DNA of 38,004 bases from DAOQTX01 sp035340715 (lineage in GTDB: Bacteria; Bacteroidota; Bacteroidia; AKYH767-A; OLB10), in contig DAOQTX010000026.1 in assembly GCA_035340715.1 (NCBI GenBank), positions 1-38,004 on the forward strand, read 5' to 3'. The position numbers and the translations under genes were made by a program. Below are positions 26,101 to 33,368 of the stretch, one piece after another (the first letter of the stretch is position 1; each line of letters begins with the position of its first letter). Below the pieces are notes generated by a model, which was not told where the DNA came from, did not search any database, and worked only from the letters and a program-made list of their open reading frames with translations.

Positions 26101-26623
26101 TACAACCTTAACTTTAGACTTTAAGTTGTATCCTGGTACCGGTTATTTTATAAAATGCAGAGGATTGGTTGATTTGTTTAGAAATTCTTCCGGAACAAGT
26201 TACCCATACATAGCGGCCAATATGCAAATCACAGGCAGTAATGCCGGTTCGCCAGGATATTACTATTTCTTCTATAATTGGGTTTTAACTGAAATCAATT
26301 GTAATACAGGTAGAACTGCGGTGACCGCTTTGGATACCTGTTCAGTGCAAGGCATCGAATCGATAAATGGTATTACAAATTTTGAAGTCCATCCTAACCC
26401 TTCAGAAGGGCAGTTTACTTATTCATTTATTTCAACTGAAAAAAGTGATTTAATTATCAGCCTTAATAATGCAATTGGAGAAGAAATTTATAAAGAGAAT
26501 CTTAATTCTTTTGTAGGGACTTATAGACGCAACTTAGACTTTAGAGATAGAGCTAAAGGTATCTATATACTCAATGTTTCAAATGGCAAGAATGTGTCAA
26601 GCCAAAGAATTCTATTGCAATAG
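23177..26623 (+). CDS. T9SS-exported Asp-box beta-propeller / PKD protein
   Basis: A 1148-residue secreted protein: signal peptide (1-19, ending NLAAQ); a charged N-terminal segment with FRRWEWFMKPR (residues about 76-86) seen in similar Bacteroidota proteins; then a VPS10/sortilin-like propeller region from about 110 to 740 with at least ten Asp-box (SxDxGxxW) repeats, for example STNAGSSW, SNDGGVTW, STNNGSSW, STNGGNSW and TKDLGQSW; one PKD domain (about 745-835, SWSFPGGWPS); an Ig-like CHU-type segment (TLRWWDAAGGG, about 850-895); and a T9SS type A sorting domain from about 1062 (HPNPSEGQFTYSF, ending KGIYILNVSNGK). It could be a glycan- or protein-binding exo-enzyme; no catalytic residues are recognised. 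It has its own promoter and terminator. Confidence 0.88.
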   Translation: MKKIILLLVLIISGNLAAQDWVSKMMDHDVNFFEVQKTFDEYYTKAKNDLALQRAQQGIQEPLKPNPKVTGFNQFRRWEWFMKPRVGANGERFNPASSYFESEKYKQQFNQLTNAGNWTQIGPVFSAGLAGAGRLNFVRIDPTNNNIIYVGSPSGGLWKSTNAGSSWTTFTDNLPQVIGCTDIAIDPVNSNILYMVTGDGDAGDTYSLGLLKSYDAGLTWNPTGLTFSMGNTRLMSKVLINPNNANIILVASSAGIYRSTDAGVTFTNTRTGSFKDMEFKPGDPNTVYIAGSEFYVSNDGGVTWTQTTSGLPSATNVSRMAICTTPADPSIVYMIVGLPAPGYGTEGFYRSTNSGASFTKLSTPSLGNQQWYDLCIASNPTNASEVIVGGQTQFQKSTNNGSSWTQIAQSTHVDYHDCVYINGTTFYIASDGGLYRTTNNGSSFSNLNNNLSIAQMYGFGHSATNPNLNIQGWQDNGTNLHNNGNWNQTMGGDGMLAFISKTNDNNMWGSQYEGSLNRSTNGGNSWQGATSGISEVGAWVTPWIEDPVTSNTLWAGFINVYKSVNGGASWTKMSTFSNQSTMSTLNVSAANNQIIWAAKPGNLYLSTNGGSSWSTITNVPAGTITSIACSNTDANAAWITFSGFSNNNKVFETKDLGQSWTNLSASIPNVPVNCILRVNNSNDALYIGTDIGVFYKDASLNIWQPFNNGLPNVIVTQMQVFYPTGKIRASTYGRGMWESDQYVAGTYPPSAAFGSNIKIDCPGSAVSFSDFTAGQPTQWSWSFPGGWPSSSSLQNPVVIYNNPGTYSVTLIASNANGIDTIEYTNFITINSSPHPNPTTTGDVICGPGTANLSANGTGFGTLRWWDAAGGGNLVHTGNTYAPFISGNTTYYVDEDFPGGNIDFCGEFNNSFGAGSFFTANDIRGLYFDVFNPVVLNTVDVYSNSAGFRTIEILDEQGNTYIDTSIFIPATGQSTPTTLTLDFKLYPGTGYFIKCRGLVDLFRNSSGTSYPYIAANMQITGSNAGSPGYYYFFYNWVLTEINCNTGRTAVTALDTCSVQGIESINGITNFEVHPNPSEGQFTYSFISTEKSDLIISLNNAIGEEIYKENLNSFVGTYRRNLDFRDRAKGIYILNVSNGKNVSSQRILLQ

Positions 26624-26646
26624 AAAGTAATTCATATGTATAATAG

Positions 26647-26678
26647 AAAGCCACCAATAAATTTCGGTGGTTTTTTTT
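26647..26678 (+). terminator. Rho-independent terminator after the beta-propeller gene
   Basis: Stem AAAGCCACC / GGTGGTTTT (one G-U pair) with an 11-base loop and an eight-T run from 26671. It lies 24 bases past the stop. It covers the first codons of the over-long frame of the TerB-like gene, which shows that frame starts too early. Confidence 0.88.
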
Positions 26679-26765
26679 ATGTTCGTAAAAAATAACACAA
26701 GTTTTACATTATCATATTTGTTTATTAAAAATGAATTTTATTCTTTGCTGAATAAAGTAGAAAAA

Positions 26766-27119
26766 ATGGAAATGATAAAAGCGATTGCCGGTTACCACAT
26801 GCTAATGATACTGTCTAATGTAGATGGTGAGTTTAATCCCAATGAAGGTAAGCTTATAATAGAGTTCTTAGAAAAAAATTTCCCTTCGCAAACCGATTTG
26901 GATGCTGAAGTTGAAATACTAAGTAATATAAAAGAAGAAGATTACTTGAACCACTTTACGAAGTGCATGAACAGTTTTTACAAACATTCAACATTTGAAG
27001 AGCGAAGCCAATTTGTAGGATTTGCTATGCAGATCATCAAAGCCGATGACAAGATTACTGATAATGAAAACACCTTCATAAACGAGTTGCTCAATTCATG
27101 GGAACCTGAACTTGTTTAG
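26766..27119 (+). CDS. TerB-like helical protein
   Basis: A small acidic protein of 117 residues with the TerB/DUF533-type all-helical layout: IKAIAGYHMLMILSNVDGEF (in two parts, helix 1 with the conserved acidic DGE turn), PNEGKLIIEFL, and a C-terminal mirror IKADDKITDNENTFINEL that repeats the D.G/D.xx.E pattern. Two such acidic metal-site-like turns are characteristic. The role is unknown. The reading frame opens at 26667, but those codons lie inside the upstream terminator, so I take the ATG at 26766. A near-match -7 element (CATATTTG, 26713-26720) is 45 bases upstream. Confidence 0.72.
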   Translation: MEMIKAIAGYHMLMILSNVDGEFNPNEGKLIIEFLEKNFPSQTDLDAEVEILSNIKEEDYLNHFTKCMNSFYKHSTFEERSQFVGFAMQIIKADDKITDNENTFINELLNSWEPELV

Positions 27120-27129
27120 TACGATAGAG

Positions 27130-27153
27130 GCCGGTTATTTGACCGGCTTTTTT
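27130..27153 (+). terminator. Rho-independent terminator after the TerB-like gene
   Basis: GCCGGT (27130-27135) pairs with ACCGGC (27142-27147) around a 6-base loop, followed by six T residues. It is 10 bases past the stop codon, so thiolase is transcribed separately. Confidence 0.9.
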
Positions 27154-27222
27154 ATTGAAACGCTAGTCAATTCTTACTCACGAATAATGCCTATCTTTAT
27201 CCTTTAATTTCCAATAAATATT

Positions 27223-28401
27223 ATGAAAGAAGTTTATATAGTATCCGCTACTCGAACTCCTATTGGAGCCTTCAACGGAGTATTATCATCGTTATCTGCT
27301 ACTCAATTAGGTGCTCTCGCCATCAAATCTGCCGTAGAAAAAGCAGGGATTAAACCCGAACAAATTAACGAGGTTTTTATGGGGCATGTTTTACAAGCCG
27401 ATTGTGGGCAAGCACCCGTTACACAAGCTGTTAAGTTTGCTGGTTTATCTGATTCAATACCAGGAACCACGGTAAATAAAGTATGTGCATCCGGAATGAA
27501 ATCCATAATGTTGGCTGCACAAAGCATCATGAATCAGGACAACGAAATTGTTGTTGCCGGAGGCATGGAGAGCATGAGCAATATTCCATATTATTTAGAT
27601 AAAGCCAGAAATGGTTATCGATTAGGACATGGACAATTGACAGATGGGCTGGTAAAAGATGGATTGTGGGATGTATATAATGATTACCACATGGGAAATG
27701 CTGCAGAACTCTGCGCGGCCAGTTGTTCTCTTTCAAGAGAAGAGCAAGATGCCTATGCCATTGAATCGTATAAAAGAGCACAAGCCTCTCTTGAACAAGG
27801 ATTGTTTGAAAATGAAATTACCCCTGTGGCTGTTCCACAAAGAGGAAAAGATGATCTTATTATTAAAGAAGACGAAGAGATTAATAAAGTAAACTACAAT
27901 AAGATTCCTACGTTAAAACCTGCCTTCAAAAAAGATGGTACGGTAACAGCAGCCAATGCTAGTAAACTAAATGATGGCGCTGCTGCCGTAGTGCTAATGA
28001 GTAAAGAAAAAGCTATTGAATTAGGGATTAAACCCATTGCAAAAATTGTTTCATTTGCTGATGCACAACAAGCGCCTGAATGGTTTACAACTGCTCCCAG
28101 CAAAGCCATTCCAAAAGCTCTAGATAAAGCCGGTTTGACAATAAGCGATATTGATTTTTTTGAAATCAACGAAGCGTTTTCAGCAGTTGCTCTAGCCAAT
28201 AATAAAGAACTTAAACTCGATGCCTCTAAAGTGAATGTTTTTGGAGGAGCTGTTGCTCTAGGTCATCCATTAGGCTGTTCAGGTGCACGAATTGTAGTTA
28301 CCTTATTGAATGTGTTGGATCACAAAAAAGGAAAATATGGAGTTGCAGGAATTTGCAATGGCGGTGGTGGTGCCAGCGCTATAATTGTTGAAAAAATGTA
28401 A
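27223..28401 (+). CDS. Acetyl-CoA C-acetyltransferase (thiolase)
   Basis: A 392-residue thiolase of normal size, joining or cleaving acetyl-CoA and acetoacetyl-CoA (or longer acyl chains) in the cytosol. All catalytic residues are present: nucleophile C88 in NKVCASGMK, H348 in GGAVALGHPLGCSGAR, and C378 in GICNGGGGASA. EINEAFSAVALA carries the conserved NEAF loop. No other beta-oxidation gene is adjacent, and a biosynthetic thiolase (short-chain) is more likely than a degradative one, though this is inference. It is followed by the NlpC/P60 gene after 11 bases. A weak -7-like element TATCTTTA occurs at 27192-27199. Confidence 0.95.
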   Translation: MKEVYIVSATRTPIGAFNGVLSSLSATQLGALAIKSAVEKAGIKPEQINEVFMGHVLQADCGQAPVTQAVKFAGLSDSIPGTTVNKVCASGMKSIMLAAQSIMNQDNEIVVAGGMESMSNIPYYLDKARNGYRLGHGQLTDGLVKDGLWDVYNDYHMGNAAELCAASCSLSREEQDAYAIESYKRAQASLEQGLFENEITPVAVPQRGKDDLIIKEDEEINKVNYNKIPTLKPAFKKDGTVTAANASKLNDGAAAVVLMSKEKAIELGIKPIAKIVSFADAQQAPEWFTTAPSKAIPKALDKAGLTISDIDFFEINEAFSAVALANNKELKLDASKVNVFGGAVALGHPLGCSGARIVVTLLNVLDHKKGKYGVAGICNGGGGASAIIVEKM

Positions 28402-28412
28402 TTCTTTTATTA

Positions 28413-29183
28413 ATGAAATACGGTATCTGCCCATTAACTGTAGTGCCTTTAAGAGCAGAACCATCCGATAAAAGCGAGATGGTGAGCCAACTTTTATTTG
28501 GCGAACACTATCAAGTGATGCTTAGCCAAAATAATTGGTTACAAATAAAATGCGGATACGATGAATACGAAGGATGGATTGCTGCAAACCAACACTGCGA
28601 AACCAGCCTTCAGATCTATAACGAACTTTCCGCTAGCAATAGTTTTCTAAACTTCGATTTAGTGCAACTATTGATCAAAGGCAAGTTTATGCAAACGATC
28701 GTGATTGGTTCAACTCTACCCTATTTCGATGGTAAAAATTGCTACATCAATCAAGACAAACTTACGTTTGAAGGAAATGCTAAAATGCCCATGCAAGCGG
28801 AGAAAAGTATTCTTGTTGAAAATGCTTTTATGTATTTGAATTCCCCTTATTTGTGGGGCGGACGCTCGCCTTTGGGCATTGATTGCAGTGGCTTTACCCA
28901 AATGGTTTATAAGCTGTCAGGTATTCGCTTAAAAAGAGATGCTCGCCTGCAAGCAGAACAAGGAAAAACTATAAATCTACTAGCCGAATCGAACCCTGGC
29001 GACCTTGTTTTCTTCGATAACGAAGAAGGAAATATTGTTCATGTAGGAATATTAATTAATAAAGAAAATATTATACATTCGAGCGGCCAAGTTCGAGTTG
29101 ATAAAATTGATCATCATGGCATATATGATGCTGAACAAAAAAAATATAGTCATAAACTCAGGGTAATTAAAAGACTGATCTAA
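28413..29183 (+). CDS. SH3-like / NlpC-P60 peptidoglycan hydrolase
   Basis: A 256-residue protein with an N-terminal SH3-like part (about 1-65, with VVPLRAEPSDKSEMVSQLLFG and WLQIKCGYDEYEGWI) and a C-terminal NlpC/P60 cysteine peptidase (about 130-256). The catalytic residues are C158 in LGIDCSGFTQ, H210 in NIVHVGIL and probably H222 in IHSSGQVR. The architecture matches gamma-D-glutamyl-diamino acid endopeptidases that process cell wall peptides. No signal peptide is visible, so it may act on recycled muropeptides in the cytosol, as some Bacteroidota homologues do; this is inference. It is 11 bases after thiolase and about 39 bases before the permease. Confidence 0.9.
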   Translation: MKYGICPLTVVPLRAEPSDKSEMVSQLLFGEHYQVMLSQNNWLQIKCGYDEYEGWIAANQHCETSLQIYNELSASNSFLNFDLVQLLIKGKFMQTIVIGSTLPYFDGKNCYINQDKLTFEGNAKMPMQAEKSILVENAFMYLNSPYLWGGRSPLGIDCSGFTQMVYKLSGIRLKRDARLQAEQGKTINLLAESNPGDLVFFDNEEGNIVHVGILINKENIIHSSGQVRVDKIDHHGIYDAEQKKYSHKLRVIKRLI

Positions 29184-29222
29184 ATTGACTGTCTTAACAA
29201 ATTATTTACCCAACTCCATTTT

Positions 29223-30431
29223 ATGCTATTTAATCTCATCCCAATCGAATTCATCTTATTCGGTGTTACTTTATTAGGTATTGTTTTAAATCACAAAAAA
29301 GCAATCTACATCGGTTTAACGGGCATGATTGCCGTTCTGCTGTATTCAAAGTTTATTTCAAATGTCAATTTAACCGAACACTTTATTGGCAACGAACATC
29401 ACGAAGGAGAATGGAGAATCATGTTAAATTTATTTGGCCTGCTAACCGGTTTCAGCATATTGGCTGCTTATTTTGAAAAATCAGAATTGCCACAATACAT
29501 CTCTACCAGATTATCACATAAATGGTACGGTCATTTAACTTTATTGATTATAGTTTTCATCTTATCCTCCTTTTTAGATAACATAGCAGCAGCCATGATT
29601 GGAGGTTCTATTGCACATGTGATCTATAAAGGAAAGGTTCACATCGGTTTTCTTGCAGCAATAGTAGCAGCTAGTAATGCTGGCGGTGCAGGAAGTGTGA
29701 TTGGAGATACCACCACTACCATGATGTGGATAGAAGGGGTTGCCGCATCCGAAGTTTTGCATGCGTACATTGCCTCTATTAGTGCCTTTTTGTTTTTCGC
29801 CTTCATTGCATCCAGACAACAACACAAACACCACGATATAATCGTTCCCGATCATGAAGTACATATAGACTTTCAAAATTTGTTTATCGTAGCCCTCATC
29901 ATCATTGGAACCATTGTAACCAATGTTTATTTAGATTTTCCTGCGCTGGGTGTTTGGATAGCTATCTTAATAGGCAATTTATTTAAGAAAGCAGATTGGA
30001 AACAATTAGGACCCGCTTCATCGGGTAGTGTTTTTCTTTTATCGCTTGTTACGATTGCATCTTTAATGCCAGTTGATCAATTACCTGAACCCTCTGTTAT
30101 ATCTTCCTTTGGATTAGGATTAGTCTCTTCTATCTTCGATAATATACCACTTACCAAATTAGCACTCGAACAAAATAATTACGATTGGGCAATTCTGGCC
30201 TATGCTGTTGGCTTTGGAGGCTCTATGTTGTGGTTTGGATCTTCTGCCGGTGTGGCTTTGTCCGGCTTATATCCTCAAATGAGAGATGTAAAAAAATGGA
30301 TATCTATGGGATGGCACATAGTAGTGTCCTATATAATAGGTTTTGCAATTCTATACCTTGTTTTGGGATGGAATGCGCATACATTCACACCAAAATCTCA
30401 GATCAATCAATCAGAAAATGTTGAACACTGA
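29223..30431 (+). CDS. Ion-transporter superfamily permease (ArsB/NhaD/citrate type)
   Basis: A 402-residue membrane protein with about ten or eleven hydrophobic segments. Two mirrored loops typical of the ion transporter (IT) superfamily are visible: SSFLDNIAAAMIGGS followed by AASNAGGAGSVIGDTTTTMMW, and SSIFDNIPLTKLALE followed by GSMLWFGSSAGVALSG. The first loop resembles NhaD Na+/H+ antiporters, the second the citrate and ArsB permeases. The transported ion cannot be chosen from sequence. Its stop codon abuts the stop of the 35-residue gene on the other strand. Confidence 0.82.
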   Translation: MLFNLIPIEFILFGVTLLGIVLNHKKAIYIGLTGMIAVLLYSKFISNVNLTEHFIGNEHHEGEWRIMLNLFGLLTGFSILAAYFEKSELPQYISTRLSHKWYGHLTLLIIVFILSSFLDNIAAAMIGGSIAHVIYKGKVHIGFLAAIVAASNAGGAGSVIGDTTTTMMWIEGVAASEVLHAYIASISAFLFFAFIASRQQHKHHDIIVPDHEVHIDFQNLFIVALIIIGTIVTNVYLDFPALGVWIAILIGNLFKKADWKQLGPASSGSVFLLSLVTIASLMPVDQLPEPSVISSFGLGLVSSIFDNIPLTKLALEQNNYDWAILAYAVGFGGSMLWFGSSAGVALSGLYPQMRDVKKWISMGWHIVVSYIIGFAILYLVLGWNAHTFTPKSQINQSENVEH

Positions 30432-30539
30432 TTATCGAACAAACATAAAATAGATAAACGACAAAGCTGCTATTACATACAGAAATGCAAACACTGCGCT
30501 TCCACCATCACCGAAATAGGTTTGTAAAAAGTTTTTCAT
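30432..30539 (-). CDS. Single-pass membrane microprotein (35 residues)
   Basis: An ATG-to-TAA frame of 36 codons, too short for routine gene calling. The translation starts MKNFLQTYFGDGGSAVFAF and continues as one hydrophobic helix (about residues 14-34) ending FMFVR. The N-terminal part is aromatic and contains a glycine-rich turn GDGG; a single Arg caps the helix. A complete Bacteroidota promoter lies just upstream (see 30556-30587). The stop is adjacent to the convergent permease stop. No known function is recognised; it could be an accessory subunit of a membrane complex or a small regulator. Support is the promoter, the standard ATG with K2, and the clean transmembrane pattern; homology is untested. 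Confidence 0.6.
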   Translation of the reverse strand: MKNFLQTYFGDGGSAVFAFLYVIAALSFIYFMFVR

Positions 30540-30737
30540 TTTTTAAAAGTTTACGCAAATATAAAGCAAGCCTTTTACTTAATCAAAATACCTCTTTGCG
30601 AATCTTTTGACAGTAATCCCCTCCGTTTTGAGGACAAATATTCAGTTAATTATTGTGATAAGTGACAACAATTCATCTATTCACCGCAAAATTCAACTTG
30701 GTAAGAAATATGATACGACATTATCAAATCTATCATT
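30540..30737. other. Intergenic region upstream of clpB
   Basis: Apart from the microprotein promoter on the minus strand, I see no convincing clpB promoter (no exact TAnnTTTG on the plus strand), no CIRCE heat-shock operator and no RNA gene. A TTGACA (30608-30613) is present but lacks a suitable partner. Confidence 0.5.
30556..30587 (-). promoter_or_regulatory. Promoter for the 35-residue microprotein
   Basis: On the minus strand: -33 TTTG (plus strand CAAA, 30584-30587), a 20-base spacer, and an exact -7 element TATATTTG (plus strand CAAATATA, 30556-30563). The ATG starts 16 bases downstream of the -7 element. Confidence 0.65.
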
Positions 30738-33368
30738 ATGAAAACAGATCAATTTACAATCAAAGCTCAAGAATTACTGCAACAAGTTAATTCGCTTGCT
30801 ATAGCAAACAATAATCAAGCAATAGAACCCATACACTTTTTAAGTGGTTTAATCTCAATGCAAGATTCAATCTTTCCATCTATTCTTAAGAAGTTAAATA
30901 TTAATGAGAGTCATTTAAAAAATAAAATTGCAGAAAAGCTTAAGGCACTTCCCCGTGTTCATGATAATCATGATGTTTACTTCAGTTCACATACTCAGAA
31001 AATATTAAATCAGTCAGATTCCATTCGTAAAGATTTTAAAGATGACTTTATTGCGATAGAGCACTTATTGTTAGCATTGCTAGAAAGTAAAGATCAAGCC
31101 GGTCACCTTCTTTTAGATAGCGGTTTAAATTATAAGGATACTAAAAAGGCAATTACTGAAATTCGAAAAGGGACAAACATAACCAATGCAAGTTCAGATC
31201 AAACGTATCAGTCGCTTGAAAAATATGCGCGCAATCTTAATGAACTCGCTTCTTCCGGAAAATTGGATCCGGTAATTGGGCGTGATGAAGAGATACGAAG
31301 AGTACTCCAAATAATATCAAGAAGAACAAAAAACAATCCTGTTTTGATAGGCGAGCCAGGGGTTGGAAAAACTGCAATTGCAGAAGGAATGGCACATCGA
31401 ATTATAAATGGAGATGTTCCGGAAAATCTGAAAGACATGACCCTCTACAGTTTAGACATGGGTGCATTAATAGCAGGTGCAAAATATAAAGGTGAATTCG
31501 AAGAACGCTTAAAAGCGGTTGTTAAAGAAGTCATCCATTCCAACGGAAACATCATTTTGTTTATTGACGAGATTCATACCCTTGTAGGAGCCGGTGGAGG
31601 TGAGGGCGCAATGGATGCAGCTAATATATTAAAACCGGCTCTTGCCCGTGGAGAGTTGAGAGCTATTGGAGCAACTACTTTGAATGAGTATCAAAAATAT
31701 ATTGAAAAAGATAAAGCTTTAGAAAGAAGATTTCAAAAGGTATTGATTGATGAGCCCGATTCAGTTGATGCCATTTCTATTTTACGTGGACTGAAAGAGC
31801 GCTATGAAACACATCATAAAGTTCGAATAAAAGATGATGCAATAATTGCTGCCGTTGAACTATCTCAGCGATACATCAGCGATCGGTTTTTACCCGACAA
31901 AGCCATCGATTTGATTGATGAAGCAGCTTCGAAACTTCGTTTAGAAATGAACTCTGTTCCAGAAGAGTTGGATGAAATACAAAGAAGAATCATGCAACTT
32001 GAAATTGAAAAAGAAGCCATAAAAAGAGAAAATGATACAAAGAAACTAGCAGATCTTTCAGCACAGTTAGCTGATTTAAATGAAAACAGAAACTCGATTA
32101 AAGCAAAATGGGAAGCTGAGAAACAAGTGGTTGAAGGAATTCAAACTATAAAGTCTGATATAGAAAAATTTAAGCAAGAAGCCGATCAAGCAGAACGAAG
32201 TGGCGACTTTGGCAAAGTGGCTGAACTACGTTATGGCCGTATCAAAGAATCCGAAAAACAGCTCGAAGAATTGATGAGCCAACTGGTTGAAATGCAACAT
32301 AGCGGTGCTATGATGAAAGAAGAGGTGGATAGTGAAGATATTGCGGATATAATTTCGCGTTGGACAGGAATTCCAGTGAAGCGATTGCTTAAAAGTGAAA
32401 GAGATAAATTACTCAGTCTGGAAGAAGAATTGCATCGAAGAGTTATTGGACAAGACCAGGCGATTACTGCTGTAGCCGATGCCGTTCGTAGAAGCAGGGC
32501 CGGTTTGTCCGACACTAAAAAGCCAATAGGTTCATTCATTTTTTTGGGAACTACAGGTGTTGGAAAAACAGAATTGGCAAAAGCATTAGCAGAATTTATG
32601 TTTGATGATGAAAACTTTATGACCAGAATTGATATGAGTGAATATCAAGAACGTCATACCGTTTCAAGACTTATAGGGGCCCCTCCCGGATATGTTGGAT
32701 ATGATGAAGGTGGCCAATTGACCGAAGCAGTTAGAAGAAGACCCTATTCTGTAATTCTATTGGATGAAATTGAAAAAGCACATCCGGATGTTTTCAATAT
32801 TTTATTGCAAGTGCTGGATGATGGAAGATTAACAGACAATAAAGGTCGCTTAGCCAATTTCAAGAATACAATAATCATAATGACTTCAAATATTGGATCA
32901 CATATTATCCAAGAAAGTTTGGAAAACATCAATGATCAGGAAAAAGAAAAGGAACTAGCTGCCTGCAAGTTAAAAGTCATGGATTTGCTGAAGAAAACAA
33001 TACGACCTGAGTTTCTAAATCGAATTGATGAAATTATAATGTTCAATCCGTTGAGCAGGGAGGAAATTAAAAACATTGTTAAACTTCAGTTCAATTTATT
33101 ACAATATAGTCTAAAGGTGAATGGAATTGATATTTCAATTTCTTCACAGGCTCTTTCCTGGTTAGCCGAATTGGGTTATGATCCTCAATATGGGGCAAGA
33201 CCTCTAAAAAGAGTGATCCAGAAAAAAATATTAAATGAACTATCAAAGAAAATAATTAGTGGAGAGATTCATAGTTCATCTGTAATACAAGTGGATTTGG
33301 ATAAAAGCAATAACTTTATTTTCAAGAATGTAGCAAAGGAAAATGCCACTGTATTCAGCGATAATTAG
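30738..33368 (+). CDS. clpB: ATP-dependent chaperone ClpB
   Basis: An 876-residue Hsp100 disaggregase, full length. The N domain (about 1-145) has the Clp repeat motif; the first AAA+ module has Walker A GEPGVGKT and Walker B ILFIDEIHTLVGAGG; the long coiled-coil middle domain spans roughly 405-525 (DEIQRRIMQLEIEKEA, DFGKVAELRYGRI), which separates ClpB from ClpA/C; the second AAA+ module has GTTGVGKTELAKAL, VILLDEIEKAHPDV, TSNIG and the sensor 2 GARPLKRVIQ. With DnaK it resolves aggregates. It ends in convergent overlap of 4 bases with the histidine kinase gene. Confidence 0.98.
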   Translation: MKTDQFTIKAQELLQQVNSLAIANNNQAIEPIHFLSGLISMQDSIFPSILKKLNINESHLKNKIAEKLKALPRVHDNHDVYFSSHTQKILNQSDSIRKDFKDDFIAIEHLLLALLESKDQAGHLLLDSGLNYKDTKKAITEIRKGTNITNASSDQTYQSLEKYARNLNELASSGKLDPVIGRDEEIRRVLQIISRRTKNNPVLIGEPGVGKTAIAEGMAHRIINGDVPENLKDMTLYSLDMGALIAGAKYKGEFEERLKAVVKEVIHSNGNIILFIDEIHTLVGAGGGEGAMDAANILKPALARGELRAIGATTLNEYQKYIEKDKALERRFQKVLIDEPDSVDAISILRGLKERYETHHKVRIKDDAIIAAVELSQRYISDRFLPDKAIDLIDEAASKLRLEMNSVPEELDEIQRRIMQLEIEKEAIKRENDTKKLADLSAQLADLNENRNSIKAKWEAEKQVVEGIQTIKSDIEKFKQEADQAERSGDFGKVAELRYGRIKESEKQLEELMSQLVEMQHSGAMMKEEVDSEDIADIISRWTGIPVKRLLKSERDKLLSLEEELHRRVIGQDQAITAVADAVRRSRAGLSDTKKPIGSFIFLGTTGVGKTELAKALAEFMFDDENFMTRIDMSEYQERHTVSRLIGAPPGYVGYDEGGQLTEAVRRRPYSVILLDEIEKAHPDVFNILLQVLDDGRLTDNKGRLANFKNTIIIMTSNIGSHIIQESLENINDQEKEKELAACKLKVMDLLKKTIRPEFLNRIDEIIMFNPLSREEIKNIVKLQFNLLQYSLKVNGIDISISSQALSWLAELGYDPQYGARPLKRVIQKKILNELSKKIISGEIHSSSVIQVDLDKSNNFIFKNVAKENATVFSDN

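Noticed and set aside
26667..26765. N-terminal extension of the TerB-like gene
   Set aside because: The first codons are inside the preceding terminator and the extra residues do not resemble the family.
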